The notes beneath the pieces are model-generated. The model was not told the DNA's origin, ran no database searches, and saw only the letters and a program-made list of their open reading frames with translations. Below are positions 20,301-29,722 of a DNA stretch of 64,000 nucleotides, one piece after another. The translations under genes and the position numbers were made by a program. This stretch comes from Symbiodinium kawagutii (lineage: Eukaryota; Sar; Dinophyceae; Suessiales; Symbiodiniaceae), in NCBI GenBank assembly GCA_009767595.1, contig VSDK01015468.1, positions 417,659-481,658 on the forward strand, written 5' to 3'. Each line of letters begins with the position of its first letter. Within the stretch, counting starts at the first letter, position 1.

Positions 20301-22142
20301 CTCGGTGTTCCTGGTTCTCGCTCTCAAAGCCTTCTGCACAGCCTGTCTGGAGTTGCGCTGCACGAAAGCTTTTTGCGCCAGCCTCCGCATCTCCCATAGT
20401 CGCTCCACATCGTCCACCAAGGCTCCTGAAACCAGGAGCGGGTCGATCACTTCGTCCGACGTGATCTCTGTGGGGGCACGTGGCCATTGGCCTATCTGCC
20501 TCTGAATAGGAGCGAAGCCGCTCCTGTTGGAGTACCTGTTCTTGACACTCTCGATCTCCTGGATAAGTAGCCGCAGTTCACCTTCGTCTGACACCACCGT
20601 CTCCATGCGGGCCTTCTCCAAGAGTTCCTTGAAGTGCGCGCCATGCCTCTCCGTCTTCCCGTTCTGCCATGGTGCCTTGGCTCCGATCTTGTAGGTCACC
20701 ACCCCATGAGCCGATGCCGTCTTAGTGAACTCTGCCGCAAACTCCTTTCCCGCATCGCAGACAATGACCTCAGGCAAGCCGAACACTCTCGCCCAACAGC
20801 TCCACAAGGCCTGCCAGACGGTCGTTGGCTCTTTGTTCGCGATGAGCTCCACCATCTGGAAGTTGCTTCCCCAGTCCAATATCGAAAGGGCTGGGACCAG
20901 ATGCGAACCACCAACCGCCGGGATGTAGATCAGGTCGATGCCGATCACCTTGTTGGGCTGGTAGGTCTTTGGTATGGTTGAAGGGCGAACCGGCCTTGTT
21001 TTCGGCCTTGCCTCACACGTTTCACACCTGAAGTGCTTGGAGGTCCATCGGATGATCTCGTTCTTGATGCGGGCTGCCTTCATGAACCGAATGAACTCAG
21101 GCATACCAGGATGTCCTACCCCCTTGTGCAGCTTCAAAACCGCCGCTTGCTCGGCCACCGTGATGTCTCGTTGACCACCTGGTTCTTCACCTCGAGCAAC
21201 CTCTGCATTCTCGGTGTCCTGAATCGCTGCATCCAGGTCATCCTCCAGGTCGTTCTCTCCATCGTCCATGACATAGCATCCAGCTACCTGCCAACCTCCA
21301 TCTGCTTTAAGTTGGTCGCGGATGCCTCGAACGATTTCCTCACAAAACTCCTTGGGGTACACCTGGGCCAATCTCGGTCTTCCTGCAACCAGAGGAACGT
21401 GTAGATGGTCCTGGCTACACCGTCTCTGCATCCGCTTCGCAATGCACGGGCTATTTGTCATGATACCCGTTGGTTTGTAGTTGAGGCCGGTGCCATCCAC
21501 GTTCATGCCGTAGGCGCACATGTCGCATCGAAGTCGTTGTACTCCTGGACGTCGACGAAGTCGCTCCACGGATTCCTCATCCCACGATCTGGCTCCGTGG
21601 GGCTGCTCGAAGATGAAGTATCGTCCATTCCGGTCCTGCCAGTCAGCCACCAGAACTGCCAGTTCCAGGTCATCTAGCCCAACCTGAATCACCATCACTG
21701 CTTGTTCCCAATCCATGTTCTTGTAGTTCAGCTCCTGCATGACAGAGAACGCCTTGCACGGTGGACATACCACCACCAGTTCAGGCTGCTCTTGTCGCAA
21801 GCGCTTCCACATTGCCTGTCGATGTGCTGGAGGCGACAGGTCCCAGCCTGTCTCATAGTCGAAGCTTGTCCCAGGATTCATGCCGAACTTCTCCGCAACC
21901 TTCGCGACCCGAGGAGGCGAAAACACCTCACTCACCGTTGGCCTTGCTATCAACGAAGTGAAAGCTCGGTTGACTTTCTTGCGCTCTCTTTTGCTGAAGT
22001 GCCGACTGTCCTCCTCGAAGTAGTTCTCCAATGACGCCTTTGGAGATAAAGTCAGCCAAACTCTCATAGGACGTGCATCCCGAAGTGGAACCAACCCTTG
22101 GTGTGCCTGCCATTCACCCGACGTGCACACCTCATAGTCCAT
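17244..22142 (-). CDS. pol: Copia pol region: methyltransferase-like domain, integrase, reverse transcriptase, RNase H
   Basis: An open frame of 1,632 codons. Residues about 70-275 are methyltransferase-like: EVFSPPRV, then VVVCPPCKAFS at 123-133 and FIFEQPHGARSW at 176-187. Integrase follows: zinc-binding H339, H344, C373 and C376; the D,D-35-E residues appear as D403 (GIDL), D463 (VCDAGKEF) and E498 (NGKTERHG); the C-terminal integrase part is near 620-680. The Copia reverse transcriptase lies at about 1010-1270, with DLRNAFCQSD and the catalytic VDDLF. RNase H lies at about 1365-1540, with TDASFGN, AAETQSLSRG and WVDHPAMLADPLTK. An acidic linker separates integrase and reverse transcriptase. 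Confidence 0.93.
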   Translation of the reverse strand: MDYEVCTSGEWQAHQGLVPLRDARPMRVWLTLSPKASLENYFEEDSRHFSKRERKKVNRAFTSLIARPTVSEVFSPPRVAKVAEKFGMNPGTSFDYETGWDLSPPAHRQAMWKRLRQEQPELVVVCPPCKAFSVMQELNYKNMDWEQAVMVIQVGLDDLELAVLVADWQDRNGRYFIFEQPHGARSWDEESVERLRRRPGVQRLRCDMCAYGMNVDGTGLNYKPTGIMTNSPCIAKRMQRRCSQDHLHVPLVAGRPRLAQVYPKEFCEEIVRGIRDQLKADGGWQVAGCYVMDDGENDLEDDLDAAIQDTENAEVARGEEPGGQRDITVAEQAAVLKLHKGVGHPGMPEFIRFMKAARIKNEIIRWTSKHFRCETCEARPKTRPVRPSTIPKTYQPNKVIGIDLIYIPAVGGSHLVPALSILDWGSNFQMVELIANKEPTTVWQALWSCWARVFGLPEVIVCDAGKEFAAEFTKTASAHGVVTYKIGAKAPWQNGKTERHGAHFKELLEKARMETVVSDEGELRLLIQEIESVKNRYSNRSGFAPIQRQIGQWPRAPTEITSDEVIDPLLVSGALVDDVERLWEMRRLAQKAFVQRNSRQAVQKALRARTRNTENYQPGDFVYIYRVHRIRKPRHGGAPEIDYAKNKPTWVGPGTVVALDGANLWVTVWGELWKVAREQCRPATNMEKHGIELVLNECKDLVEEYKRTSKKAGYKDITDEAFPPDDDQDDEDDDDMGEDGDDQQGRGEKRKVGFDDNDEVNEYSPSIAEEDLEPVISQPSHVRRISTTSVRTVEEPEVEQGDVDQDAIPLAPEPQATEQQLQDPAFVEEMRRSAAHANRLDGLPVRHDPEPQEVHDVDNDLMVSMADQEDIELEEIQRRCKMLFDSATCKRKGGDYWTVDNVNNTVTKHHVKKRRALFDPRRDIPEGWLGAKRKTEIEYVTNRPRHEREDQWRLRNTSNEQQDELWTGTTTFFIKKEMSLDEKYALEVLATEKRRADDVDMRKESAKDLAEWRVKDFEEWKKVTSTPAVRVLSIEESEETWQQLRKENKLDRVLPSKLARRYKPGEQPGEAATKKSRLCIRGDKDPDILSLERFSPTVNTMNLALILQIAANENMVAQIGDLRNAFCQSDALVRKAGKLFFRLPPEGIEGVHPSQLVEIVGGCYGLVDAPLHWRNTLTSYLKTIGYQQSALDPCVYRLYEGGRLQGVIAIEVDDLFMVGHPIHLDRVNQLRKKFEFGKFVTLKETPEGAAFNGRRIKQLPNGEFQIDMQKFVEERLSEVPLDRGRSSQKKSDATEQEVANARATCGALNWLAKEGRPDASGPSSLLSSKLTNLKVEDIQALNEVVRNLKQNSTMILRVQPLSNMQFSVVTDASFGNDKMHSQGGQMILCHEPELKDNKRAKANLLWWRSARLQRVVNSTLAAETQSLSRGLGDLLWILVLHEELCDPSFSLREWPQRLSGRQVMAMMSSATSEQLRGSLAIVDAKSLYDQLCKDTIGGQDKRTAIEIQIIREDLNSLSGSIRWVDHPAMLADPLTKMKGSVEPLYRLLSTGEFQLVAESDHMSARTQAKEAGMSTNDMRKFGVNRKVGSCNSNGQLKPCIDSKHVSHGQLPHRCSADMGRGPLDPVRTRLDA
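17376..17390 (-). other. Putative polypurine tract
   Basis: In element orientation AGAAAGGTTGGGAGC lies directly against the 3' LTR. It is purine-rich with two T interruptions and in the position expected for the plus-strand primer. Confidence 0.5.
21318..21935 (-). other. C5-methyltransferase-like domain inside Copia pol
   Basis: This part of the pol frame (residues about 70-275) shows, in order, EVFSPPRV, an acidic FDYETGWDL segment, PPCKAFS, FEQPHGARSW and a C-terminal AQVYPKEF. The order parallels cytosine-5 DNA methyltransferases, where the catalytic Cys sits in a P-C-x-x-F-S motif, a Glu-containing motif follows, and a late motif with conserved Pro closes the fold. Assignment to that fold is inference from motif order. 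DNA methyltransferases carried by Symbiodinium retrotransposons have been published (work by de Mendoza and colleagues, from memory). Whether this domain belongs to the same group is unknown. Confidence 0.55.
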
Positions 22143-24949
22143 CGGTGCATGTAGAAGACATTCTCCGGGAGATCGCTGAGTTTGACCTGTCGGCGAAGTC
22201 GTCGACGAGCCTCCGTGTTCGTCGCTTCACTCCAGCTTCCTTCCACACTCAGAACTCCTGGTCGCTGTCGACGACGATCACATCGACTCCATCCCGCACT
22301 GGGTCGTAGTTCTCCCCGTTCATCAGCGCTTGAGCCACTCGGTCCACCGCGATCGAACCGGACGTCGTCAAAGGTGTCGATGTAGTCGGCCTGGTACTTG
22401 CCCTCGTCGTTGATGTAGGTGCGGCCTTTGGTGCCGCCTTCGGAGTTCGCCCGAGGGTTTTCATCATTCTGCCTCTCAGTTGGCTCAACTGTCCTTCCAG
22501 AGCTCGACAACGTTCTCGTTCTGGGTGAAGAAGTTGGTTCACCTCGGCCAGCTCGTTCGGAGGAGGAAAGCTCCACTCGTCGGATCCCGCGGCCTCTGTC
22601 TCCATCTCCTGGTTGTCCATCTCCTGGTTCAAGAAGCCCCCTGGATTGGCGCTCTGTGCCTTGTTCTCCTTCAGGTACTCCCGTAGCCCGGAGATTGGAA
22701 GTGGGCTCTCCCATCTCGCATTGCACATGCGGCATGTCACGTATGACAGGGAAGCATTGCCTCCACCCCGCAACTGCCCCTTTGGATGCACACAGTTGCT
22801 GATGGACACCGACGGCTTCTCCTTGGTCTTCAACGGAGCAAGCTTCCTGGCATCCACTATGACCGCCGCGAAGATGTCCGCCATGGTCTCCTCCTTGGGT
22901 TCCGAGGGTGAGCCAAGCAAGTGCTGCGATTGAGGAAACCAATCGTCCACGGTGTCCTTGAGGTCGCAAAAGTGGATGATGGTGTACAGCTTGTCCAGCA
23001 GCACACGCCATCCTCGCACCGCACGACGTTGGTTGTGGCTCGGCGGTTCGACATCTATGATTTCCTGGTTCACCGCAGTCTCGGCGGTGCTCCCCAACAT
23101 CTTCAGGCGTTGCACCAACGACGCCATGGTACGTCGCGGAGGGGTACAGGTCTTTGGGGTTCGAATTGAACAGCGAGTTGTTTTGCTGAGCCATCACTGC
23201 ATCATTGAGGACATGACTCGCGTGTGCCATCCATGTGTACTGAGGTACTTGAAAATCTTCTGACTCACATCCAGGTGCCCCTGAAGGAACTACAAACTTG
23301 CCATTCTCAAATTCCGTGATGATGACTGTAACATGACCGCTGGGAAGCACCTGCATGTTCACCTCGACTTCATATGCCTTCATGACCAACACCATGCGAT
23401 CTAAGTCGATGACGGCTCTCAGCACTGACAACATTCGGATGGGAAGTAGAAGGGGAACATCACCATCAACTACGGTAACCTCCAAAACTCCGTTGATTCC
23501 TCCAATTCCAATGGGGATCAGTGCAACTCCCAAGCATGTGGCATTTCCTCCAACCCCTTTCGCTGCTGAAATCTTCGGCAACCACTTGATCTTCAAACCA
23601 CGTGACTGAAGGCTAGATTCTAATCTATCCAAAGCTGGCTTCCCAACCAAACCACCTTCAGCAGCTGTATCAACTATGCCATGTTCAGGGGAAGTGGTGA
23701 TGCCGCAAAAACTGGGATCGGACTTGTACTCTCCTCGGAACGCTGCTCCACTGGTCTTTGCCTGGGCTATCAACTCACGGAGCCAAAAGTCCGAGGTGCC
23801 ATCACGGCCTTCGGCCGCACCGGAGGTCACGAAAAATCCAGAACGCGACGTAGAAGTTGTCGATGGAGCACCACTGTTGCTGGCAGATCCAGCAGTCTTC
23901 GTCTTCCCATCAGCTTGGCACTCTCTGCTCCAATGACCCACTTGTTGGCATTTCCAACATCGGCTTCGAAGTTTGAGCTGCTCGGTGTGGATCTTCTGCC
24001 ATTTCCCTGGTCCTTTTCCTTTTCCCTTGGACTGCACAGATCCGAAGGAGCCTTTCCCATAGTAACCACGTCCTTTGCGCTGCTGCTTCATGGCCTGACG
24101 GATGTCTCTATAGCTCGCCAGGGCTGTCATCACGTCCTGCTCATCCATGATCTCCGCCAGGTCACCCTCCTGGAGGTAGATGAAGGCATCGTCATCCAAC
24201 CAGTCCACATCCACGCCGGCAGCCTGGCCACCGAACGCATAGTCAGAGTGGGCTGTCGTCTGGTTCGGAAAGGCCTCGTCATCTTCAGCGATGTAGTTGG
24301 CCTTGCCGCGTTCTTTCACCACCTTGTCAAGTTTTCTCAAAGCTTTCACCACCGAGGATCTGTCGTACTTGCCGTCCGACCACACCAAGAACCTTTGGTC
24401 CTGAGCTTCGTTCAATGCCGCCTGCCTGTAGATGATGTAGCCTTGAGCGGATTCAGGCAGTTCCACTCCTTCCTTCTTCAACCGATTGAACGATCGGTCT
24501 TGGCGAGCGATGTACTCACCAAAACCCTCACGGGCTTGCCTGGGCTGTCCGTAGACAGCAGCTTCAAAAGCCCTAGGAAGGCTCACCTCCAAGTGCGGCA
24601 TGAAGAACTCCCGAAGCTTGTTCATCACATTCTTGGCGCCGTCCTCGCAAGCCACCTCTTCGAATGGGATATCTTCCACGGCGATGCGAGCTGTGCCCGA
24701 GAGAGCACGAAGAAGCTTGACCCCACGCTTCGCCTTGGGAACATCCGTTTCGTACTCCCAGAGTTTCACATTCCGCTCCCACAAGGTGAATGTTGACTCT
24801 GGATCTTCCCCTGAATACTGCGGGGGAGGCTCACGGTCTCTATAGCCTAGCCCAGCAGTATCACTTGTCCCCGAGGATGTCCCAGGTTGTCCTGAAGTAG
24901 CCATCGCCGCCGGTGGTTCCGAAGGCGCCGAAGAACCGGGTGCTGGCAT
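22064..24949 (-). CDS. gag: Copia gag and protease region
   Basis: An open frame starting MPAPGSSAPSEPPAAM. Residues about 40-215 form a helical gag core (FTLWERNVKLWEYET, EYIARQDRSFNRLKKEG). A Gly/Lys-rich basic stretch (about 290-320) is followed by a CCHC knuckle CWKCQQVGHWSREC (C331, C334, H339, C344), which binds RNA in this family. The aspartic-protease motif GIVDTAAEGGLVG follows at 424-436, with typical hydrophobic strands after it. Gag packages the RNA and the protease matures the polyprotein; both belong to the element at 17190-25211. Confidence 0.85.
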   Translation of the reverse strand: MPAPGSSAPSEPPAAMATSGQPGTSSGTSDTAGLGYRDREPPPQYSGEDPESTFTLWERNVKLWEYETDVPKAKRGVKLLRALSGTARIAVEDIPFEEVACEDGAKNVMNKLREFFMPHLEVSLPRAFEAAVYGQPRQAREGFGEYIARQDRSFNRLKKEGVELPESAQGYIIYRQAALNEAQDQRFLVWSDGKYDRSSVVKALRKLDKVVKERGKANYIAEDDEAFPNQTTAHSDYAFGGQAAGVDVDWLDDDAFIYLQEGDLAEIMDEQDVMTALASYRDIRQAMKQQRKGRGYYGKGSFGSVQSKGKGKGPGKWQKIHTEQLKLRSRCWKCQQVGHWSRECQADGKTKTAGSASNSGAPSTTSTSRSGFFVTSGAAEGRDGTSDFWLRELIAQAKTSGAAFRGEYKSDPSFCGITTSPEHGIVDTAAEGGLVGKPALDRLESSLQSRGLKIKWLPKISAAKGVGGNATCLGVALIPIGIGGINGVLEVTVVDGDVPLLLPIRMLSVLRAVIDLDRMVLVMKAYEVEVNMQVLPSGHVTVIITEFENGKFVVPSGAPGCESEDFQVPQYTWMAHASHVLNDAVMAQQNNSLFNSNPKDLYPSATYHGVVGATPEDVGEHRRDCGEPGNHRCRTAEPQPTSCGARMACAAGQAVHHHPLLRPQGHRGRLVSSIAALAWLTLGTQGGDHGGHLRGGHSGCQEACSVEDQGEAVGVHQQLCASKGAVAGWRQCFPVIRDMPHVQCEMGEPTSNLRATGVPEGEQGTERQSRGLLEPGDGQPGDGDRGRGIRRVELSSSERAGRGEPTSSPRTRTLSSSGRTVEPTERQNDENPRANSEGGTKGRTYINDEGKYQADYIDTFDDVRFDRGGPSGSSADERGELRPSAGWSRCDRRRQRPGVLSVEGSWSEATNTEARRRLRRQVKLSDLPENVFYMHRWTMRCARRVNGRHTKGWFHFGMHVL

Positions 24950-25000
24950 GGAGGATCAGGTAGAGCTCCACGATGATGCCCAAAGCCCCGCGATCACCCA

Positions 25001-25018
25001 CCAGGGCTCTCGCTACCA
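25001..25018 (-). other. Putative tRNA primer-binding site
   Basis: One base inside the 5' LTR, the element reads TGGTAGCGAGAGCCCTGG. It begins TGG, matching the CCA end of a tRNA, and resembles the methionine-type sites (TGGTATCAGAGC) of many Copia elements. The exact tRNA cannot be named. Confidence 0.6.
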
Positions 25019-25019
25019 C

Positions 25020-25211
25020 TGTGAAGTGCAGTGGCAAGGCGGAGGACCTTTTCACGTGGCGCAGCTCACACCATCACGCGTCCAATCGCGTGCGCACAGG
25101 GTCCAGGGGGCCCCTTCCCATATCAGAATCAGCCGAACAGCGGTGAGGCAACTGGCCATGAGATACATGTTTGGAGTCAATGCATGGTTTCAACTGACCG
25201 TTGGAATTACA
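25020..25211 (-). repeat. 5' LTR of the Copia element
   Basis: 192 bp, TG...CA, nearly identical to 17190-17375 apart from one base and a 6-bp indel. It is expected to contain the element's promoter. Confidence 0.93.
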
Positions 25212-25216
25212 CTAAC
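25212..25216. repeat. Target-site duplication (right)
   Basis: CTAAC, identical to 17185-17189. Confidence 0.9.
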
Positions 25217-25635
25217 TAAAAGCTGGGGGCATGCAATTTTAGCCATATCTTTCTCTCCCGTTCATTTTTTACAGACCGGCCAATCGGCTCAAATGAATGC
25301 CATGGCGACAGCTGTCAATTAATTAATATCGTGCAGGCTGCAACCCCCACTCCCGACGGCTATATAACTGCAATGACCTTTATAAAACCATCACTGATTT
25401 CTTTACGTGGACACAGCCTGCTTCAAGCCCATCATGAGATAGTAATGAGGACATGGGCGATCACAGACAACCCGACCAGCTTGCAAAAACATCTCGGCTC
25501 AAGTGCCTTCGCCAAAGCCTGCTCATGGCTTTCAGTGGAGTGGGCACGGACACCCGCCAATGCCTTCCGCTGACAGTCTGTCAGGCCTCAAATCGGTGCA
25601 TGCCGCACGTCGAGGCAGTGTGACTGATGTGGCTG

Positions 25636-25770
25636 AAATTTGGAATAATCATCATCCCACATCATCATCCCACATCATCATCCCACATCAGACCCACGGG
25701 ATCCCATCCCACATCATCTCTCATCAAACCCACAGGCACCCACGGGTACCCACGGGATCCCACGGGTCAT
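25636..25770. repeat. CATCATCCCA and CCCACGGG repeat cluster
   Basis: CATCATCCCA is repeated about three times, followed by degenerate CCCACGGGATCC-type units. No coding sense is apparent. Confidence 0.8.
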
Positions 25771-25779
25771 GACATGGTC

Positions 25780-25962
25780 GGGTCCCATCCAAACCAACAC
25801 CGCCACTTCCTTCGGCTCAAGGGGCGCTCGCATGCTCGCATCTCCGATTCCGGAAGGAGCAGTGCCCAAAACGCTTGATCATCATCCTTGCCAAGGCACG
25901 ATGTTCGAGCTATGCCCCGTCCACGGAACACGAGGGTGGGATCAGGATGGGCAAAGTGTATC
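25780..25962 (-). CDS. Exon-like block, unidentified
   Basis: The minus-strand frame reads FAHPDPTLVFRGRGIARTSC, then LGKDDDQAFWALLLPESEMR. Composition is coding-like. Splice sites are not convincing and no family is recognised. A second short coding-like patch (RKALAGVRAHSTESHEQAL) lies near 25500-25580 on the same strand. Confidence 0.25.
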
Positions 25963-26329
25963 AAACTGTCAGCTAAAATGACTTGTCAATTAAACCTACG
26001 GCAGTTGAAGAAAAATTGCATTATCCTCAAGTTGTCTTCATGCACTGTTGCTGAGTTGGCTGAAGGCTGATGGTGGCTTGGACTTGCAGCAAGCTTTCTG
26101 GCTCCAATTTATGAAAGTGTTTCCTGTGAACTTTCCCATCACACATTTCGGATAATAGCCATGGGTGTTCACCTGCTGCTTTCCCCATACCAGAACCGCA
26201 CGGCTCCAAGCCCCCCAAAAACAAACAAAAACATATGTCATACCCAAGTTAAAGCAATTAAGCAGTCCATTCAACTTCATCCCTGAAACTCATTGAACCC
26301 CATAAGTCGAGACATTCAGCTCCCAGATT

Positions 26330-26622
26330 CCAGCAAGCCAATCTCCCGCATGGCCATCTGCACAGAAGCATCTTCCACGCTACTCAAAACCCAGGTGGGT
26401 GGCACCACCTGCCTGAGGACGGGCCGGGCCGCCAACAACGAAAAGCTGTTGCCATGTGCCTGGCACCAAGATGGTACCAAGTGACCTGGCTCGCCAGCGC
26501 TTGTGCTTCTCGGAGTAGCCAAAGCCAAATTCCAGAAGAACTCCATAGGTGACCGGACCCGTGGGACCTGAAACGCTGCGAAGCGTAAGGCGGCCGATGC
26601 GACATGGGTGGAACAGGAGGAA
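26330..26622 (-). CDS. Exon-like block, probably two exons, unidentified
   Basis: Two minus-strand frames overlap. The upstream one reads RIGRLTLRSVSGPTGPVTYG, then VLLEFGFGYSEKHKRWRA. The downstream one reads VVPPTWVLSSVEDASVQMAM, then REIGLLESG, and starts at a good acceptor (AGGCAG|GTG). A short intron between them is the simplest reading. Coding potential is among the best in the unassigned parts, but no domain is recognised. Confidence 0.35.
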
Positions 26623-27295
26623 CAAATAGATTGACTAAGGGGTGCGCAATACTATTATACTATGCATATTCATTTATTCACCTCTTAAATAAACATTCAT
26701 TGACCATGTGCAGCATTGTGCATCAGGGTGTCGGTTGCTTCTCTTGGTGGTTTTTTCATGTGACTGGGTTGGAGAGACGAGAGCTGTGCCATGATGTCAT
26801 CTGCAAACATCCTCAAGCAGAACAGGCCATATGCACCATGATGAAAAAATACCGGATGTGAGGCGATGATTTGAATAGGATGCTCTGCCCGCCTTGTCGC
26901 TTCTCAACCCCCACTGCCAACACTTGCGCCTTCAAGACATGAGCGAAACAACGCCACAGTTGCTGGCCGGTGAGGTTCACATGCAACTTAGCATCCAACA
27001 ACATCCAACAGCTACAGCACCTGATGAAAATGTGCAACTTCTCCTTTCGAGAACTCTATATTCCTAACAACCCCCACCAGAAACCTTGGCTGAAGTTGAC
27101 TTTCAGAGGAACATCTAACCAAAGGAGTTAGGAAATGAATATACAGTAATTAAATAAAATTGCATACCTCTATAGAGGGGCTAGATCTAGCTATCAAATA
27201 TTCTCAAATGCATTGCCAGAGAAGTTTCAAGCTGCGCCATGCGCCTCTCGCCAGGACCTGCTCTTTTGCCCATGGCAATAGAAATGCGCCCTCAC

Positions 27296-27334
27296 CCGTG
27301 AGCCCACAGCCAGGCCCGCGTGGTCACACACATC
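27296..27334 (-). CDS. Short exon with GT-AG boundaries, unidentified
   Basis: GCACCAG|GATGTG and CACGG|GTGAGG bound a 39-bp phase-0 stretch, DVCDHAGLAVGSR. The splice motifs are good, but the exon is too short to identify. Coding-like sequence also occurs near 27660-27840 on this strand. Confidence 0.3.
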
Positions 27335-27944
27335 CTGGTGCCACTGACTCACCAGTGCAACCATTGAATCCCACGACCAGAACGGCAGTGTTACACAGAT
27401 TATTGCGCTTGGTATGTCGCTGTTGTTGCACGGTATCGCGAAACATGTGTTGGTTATAATCATCAGTAATTAATTGGTCAAAAGCAGTGTGCGGATGCGT
27501 GCGGTGTTGTCAAACTGAACTTCCCTCCGGATGCATCACCATCATCGAGCAAAAACAACTGTCATACTCAGATTCAACATTCATAACAATTTACTATCAT
27601 CAACCATCGCAAAGTCATTACCTAGCATCTACCACCATTACCCGCCATCAACTATGGCATACCATGGCTAGGGAAGGTACCGAGGGTTCCAGGGCTGCGT
27701 CGCCAAAACAGGTGGGAGTGTCCTTGCGGCTCGAGGAGATTCGCAAGCGCCGATGCTCAAAGAGTTGCTGAACACCTCGAGGTCGCATTGATGGGAGATC
27801 CATTGGGAAAGAGGGGTCTCTCAATGAAGTACTACGTTGGAGAATGATACTAGGCATGTAGTACGTAGTAGTGTATTTAATCTAACTTAATACAACAAAA
27901 CATAATGGCATATAATATCATACAATATCAAATAAACTCTTTTA

Positions 27945-28400
27945 TCATGTATATATATAAATAAATATATATATATATGAACATATCCATCTATCTAGTA
28001 CTTAATTTTCTACCAATGTAATACTAACCATAGTAACTACTGTAGTAGTAATGAGTAACATTAGGAACCACAGTAATATATCCATTGGTAGTACTTAGCA
28101 ACCGTAGTAGTAATTAGTAAGTAACATGAGTGGCCATAGCAGTACATTGAGGTAGTAATTGGTAACCATAGTAACTACCATAGCAATAATTGGTAACATT
28201 GGTAGCATTAGTAACCATAGTGTCGTCTATCTGGGTAGTAATTGGTAAGCATAGTATTACATTAAGGTAGCAATTAGTAGCCAGCATGTATGAAATCAGT
28301 GGTATGTAGTTAGTCATTAGATGTGGCTAGTAGTATGGATCACTAGTACTTAGGTGTAGTTAGTATCTAATTACTACAATGAACCAACGGTACGCTGCTA
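27945..28400. repeat. AT-rich degenerate TAGTAATTAGTAAC repeat
   Basis: Starts with (TA)n and continues with many variants of GTAGTAATTGGTAACCATA. It is very AT-rich with no coding signal. The flanking 27860-29060 shows nothing else that I can support. Confidence 0.7.
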
Positions 28401-29104
28401 TCATCACACTATATATTAGTGACCGTTGGCAAATCATTTTCAATAAATAGAGATATATTGTCGTCATTGATTAGTAGACCAATAGTTTAAATAGTTGCTG
28501 ATAGCAATAAGTCTTGAGACAATAATTAATTCAATTAAATTAATCAATTAAAGTAGTATGAAAAAAGTCAATGTGAAGTAGTACACAATAAAGTAGCATG
28601 AATGAGTAAAACCATCCTGGACATAGTTACAGTAATGATGAACACATTGACCAACGAACAATGAAACATCAAATTCCTCAATGATGACAACAAATCCATA
28701 CGGTGCAGAATGATGATGATTTATAATGATTAAGATACCATTTCCAACCATGGTTTATCATGGCAGCAGGAATAGTAACAAAACGTAGTAAACAACCTTA
28801 GCTACTCCTCCTTGTTTTTCATCCCGAGTGTTTCCATCCAAATATGGGAGGTGCTAAACATCTTGCAGTGTGTGCACAAGCCACCTGCCTAGCAATGCAA
28901 CGCCTTGGGCCAGCAGTATATTTCGCCAATGCATAAGTTGACATTCACAACAAGCTCACGGTGATCACTGGTGATTGTTGGAAAATCAGCGGTTGGTAAG
29001 TTGGTTTGTGGGTCAATCATGCATCATGGTTGACATGGCGGTGGAGTCAAGATCTTGTGGTGAGCGCCCACGGCAGTGACAGCTGCTCCCTGTGCCGCCC
29101 CTGC

Positions 29105-29162
29105 CTCCCATTCGTCCAACAAAGCCTTGAAAGTCTGGCAGCGTGATGCGGCCATCCTTATC
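29105..29162 (-). CDS. EF-hand protein gene, exon with a calcium-binding loop
   Basis: After the acceptor TGCCAAG|G the minus-strand frame reads DKDGRITLPDFQGFVGRMG. The segment D-x-D-G-x-I-x-x-x-D-F is the core of an EF-hand loop, whose first residues would come from the preceding exon. A GC donor (GGGAG|GCAGGG) ends the 58-bp exon. EF-hands bind calcium. It lies about 500 bp downstream of a second EF-hand exon on the same strand. Confidence 0.55.
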
Positions 29163-29609
29163 CTTGGCATTTCCAACCCCTCACCCAACAAAAGACAAGT
29201 CTGGGCTTGTCCGCTTGTCCATGAACTGCACCCACAAGAATTGGTGATTAGTCTGGAAGTTGCACCACGGATTCACCGGATTCACCCAGTATAGACATGC
29301 TGCCTATAAACAAAAGAATGGGGGATCCGGGATCCATCAACTTTATTCCATCTCCATCGTTCTGTGATAAAGGCTACGACAACTTTGCCGAGACGCTAAG
29401 TCAATCAACTTTGCTTCCTCCAGGCCCCAGCCCAGGTAAGCGCACCTGAGTTCTCAAGAACTCTTCTCGATGCAATGCTGCAATCCCAGCTTGATTGACC
29501 AAAAATATCATCCAAACAATTCTCTAGGTATATAATGATGATCAATGATCAATGATCAACCATCCAAAAATCCAATGATTTTGCGGAAAAGTGGAACAGC
29601 AAACGCACC

Positions 29610-29722
29610 GCCGCCAAGCTGCATGTTTTTGCACTCATCCTCATCCAAATGCCCGGAACTATCAGTGTCAAACCGGCGGAAGGCCTGAGTGGCGTCAATT
29701 TTGAACAACGACGCTGTCAGCT
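29610..29722 (-). CDS. EF-hand protein gene, exon with a complete EF-hand
   Basis: The minus-strand frame reads LFKIDATQAFRRF, then DTDSSGHLDEDE and CKNMQ. The loop D-T-D-S-S-G-H-L-D-E-D-E has all canonical ligand positions, including Glu at position 12, and helix residues on both sides. The 5' boundary is near an AG in GCTGACAG; the 3' boundary is uncertain. Together with the exon at 29.1 kb this predicts at least a pair of EF-hands, the usual functional unit. Confidence 0.6.

Larger units (their letters stand above)
17190..25211 (-). mobile_element. Ty1/Copia LTR retrotransposon, near full length, recent insertion
   Basis: An 8,022-bp element transcribed on the minus strand. Its LTRs are 192 bp (5', at 25020-25211) and 186 bp (3', at 17190-17375). 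Both read TG...CA and differ by one substitution and one 6-bp indel. Perfect CTAAC duplications flank it. Order of parts: LTR, primer-binding site, gag with CCHC knuckle, aspartic protease, DNA-methyltransferase-like domain, integrase, reverse transcriptase, RNase H, polypurine tract, LTR. Integrase before reverse transcriptase defines Copia. The LTR similarity points to a young insertion. The coding frames look nearly whole, with about two breaks; it is treated as a fossil copy. Confidence 0.93.

Noticed and set aside
17630-24845. Long plus-strand open frames inside the Copia element
   Set aside because: They are antisense shadows of the gag and pol frames, with no recognisable domains.
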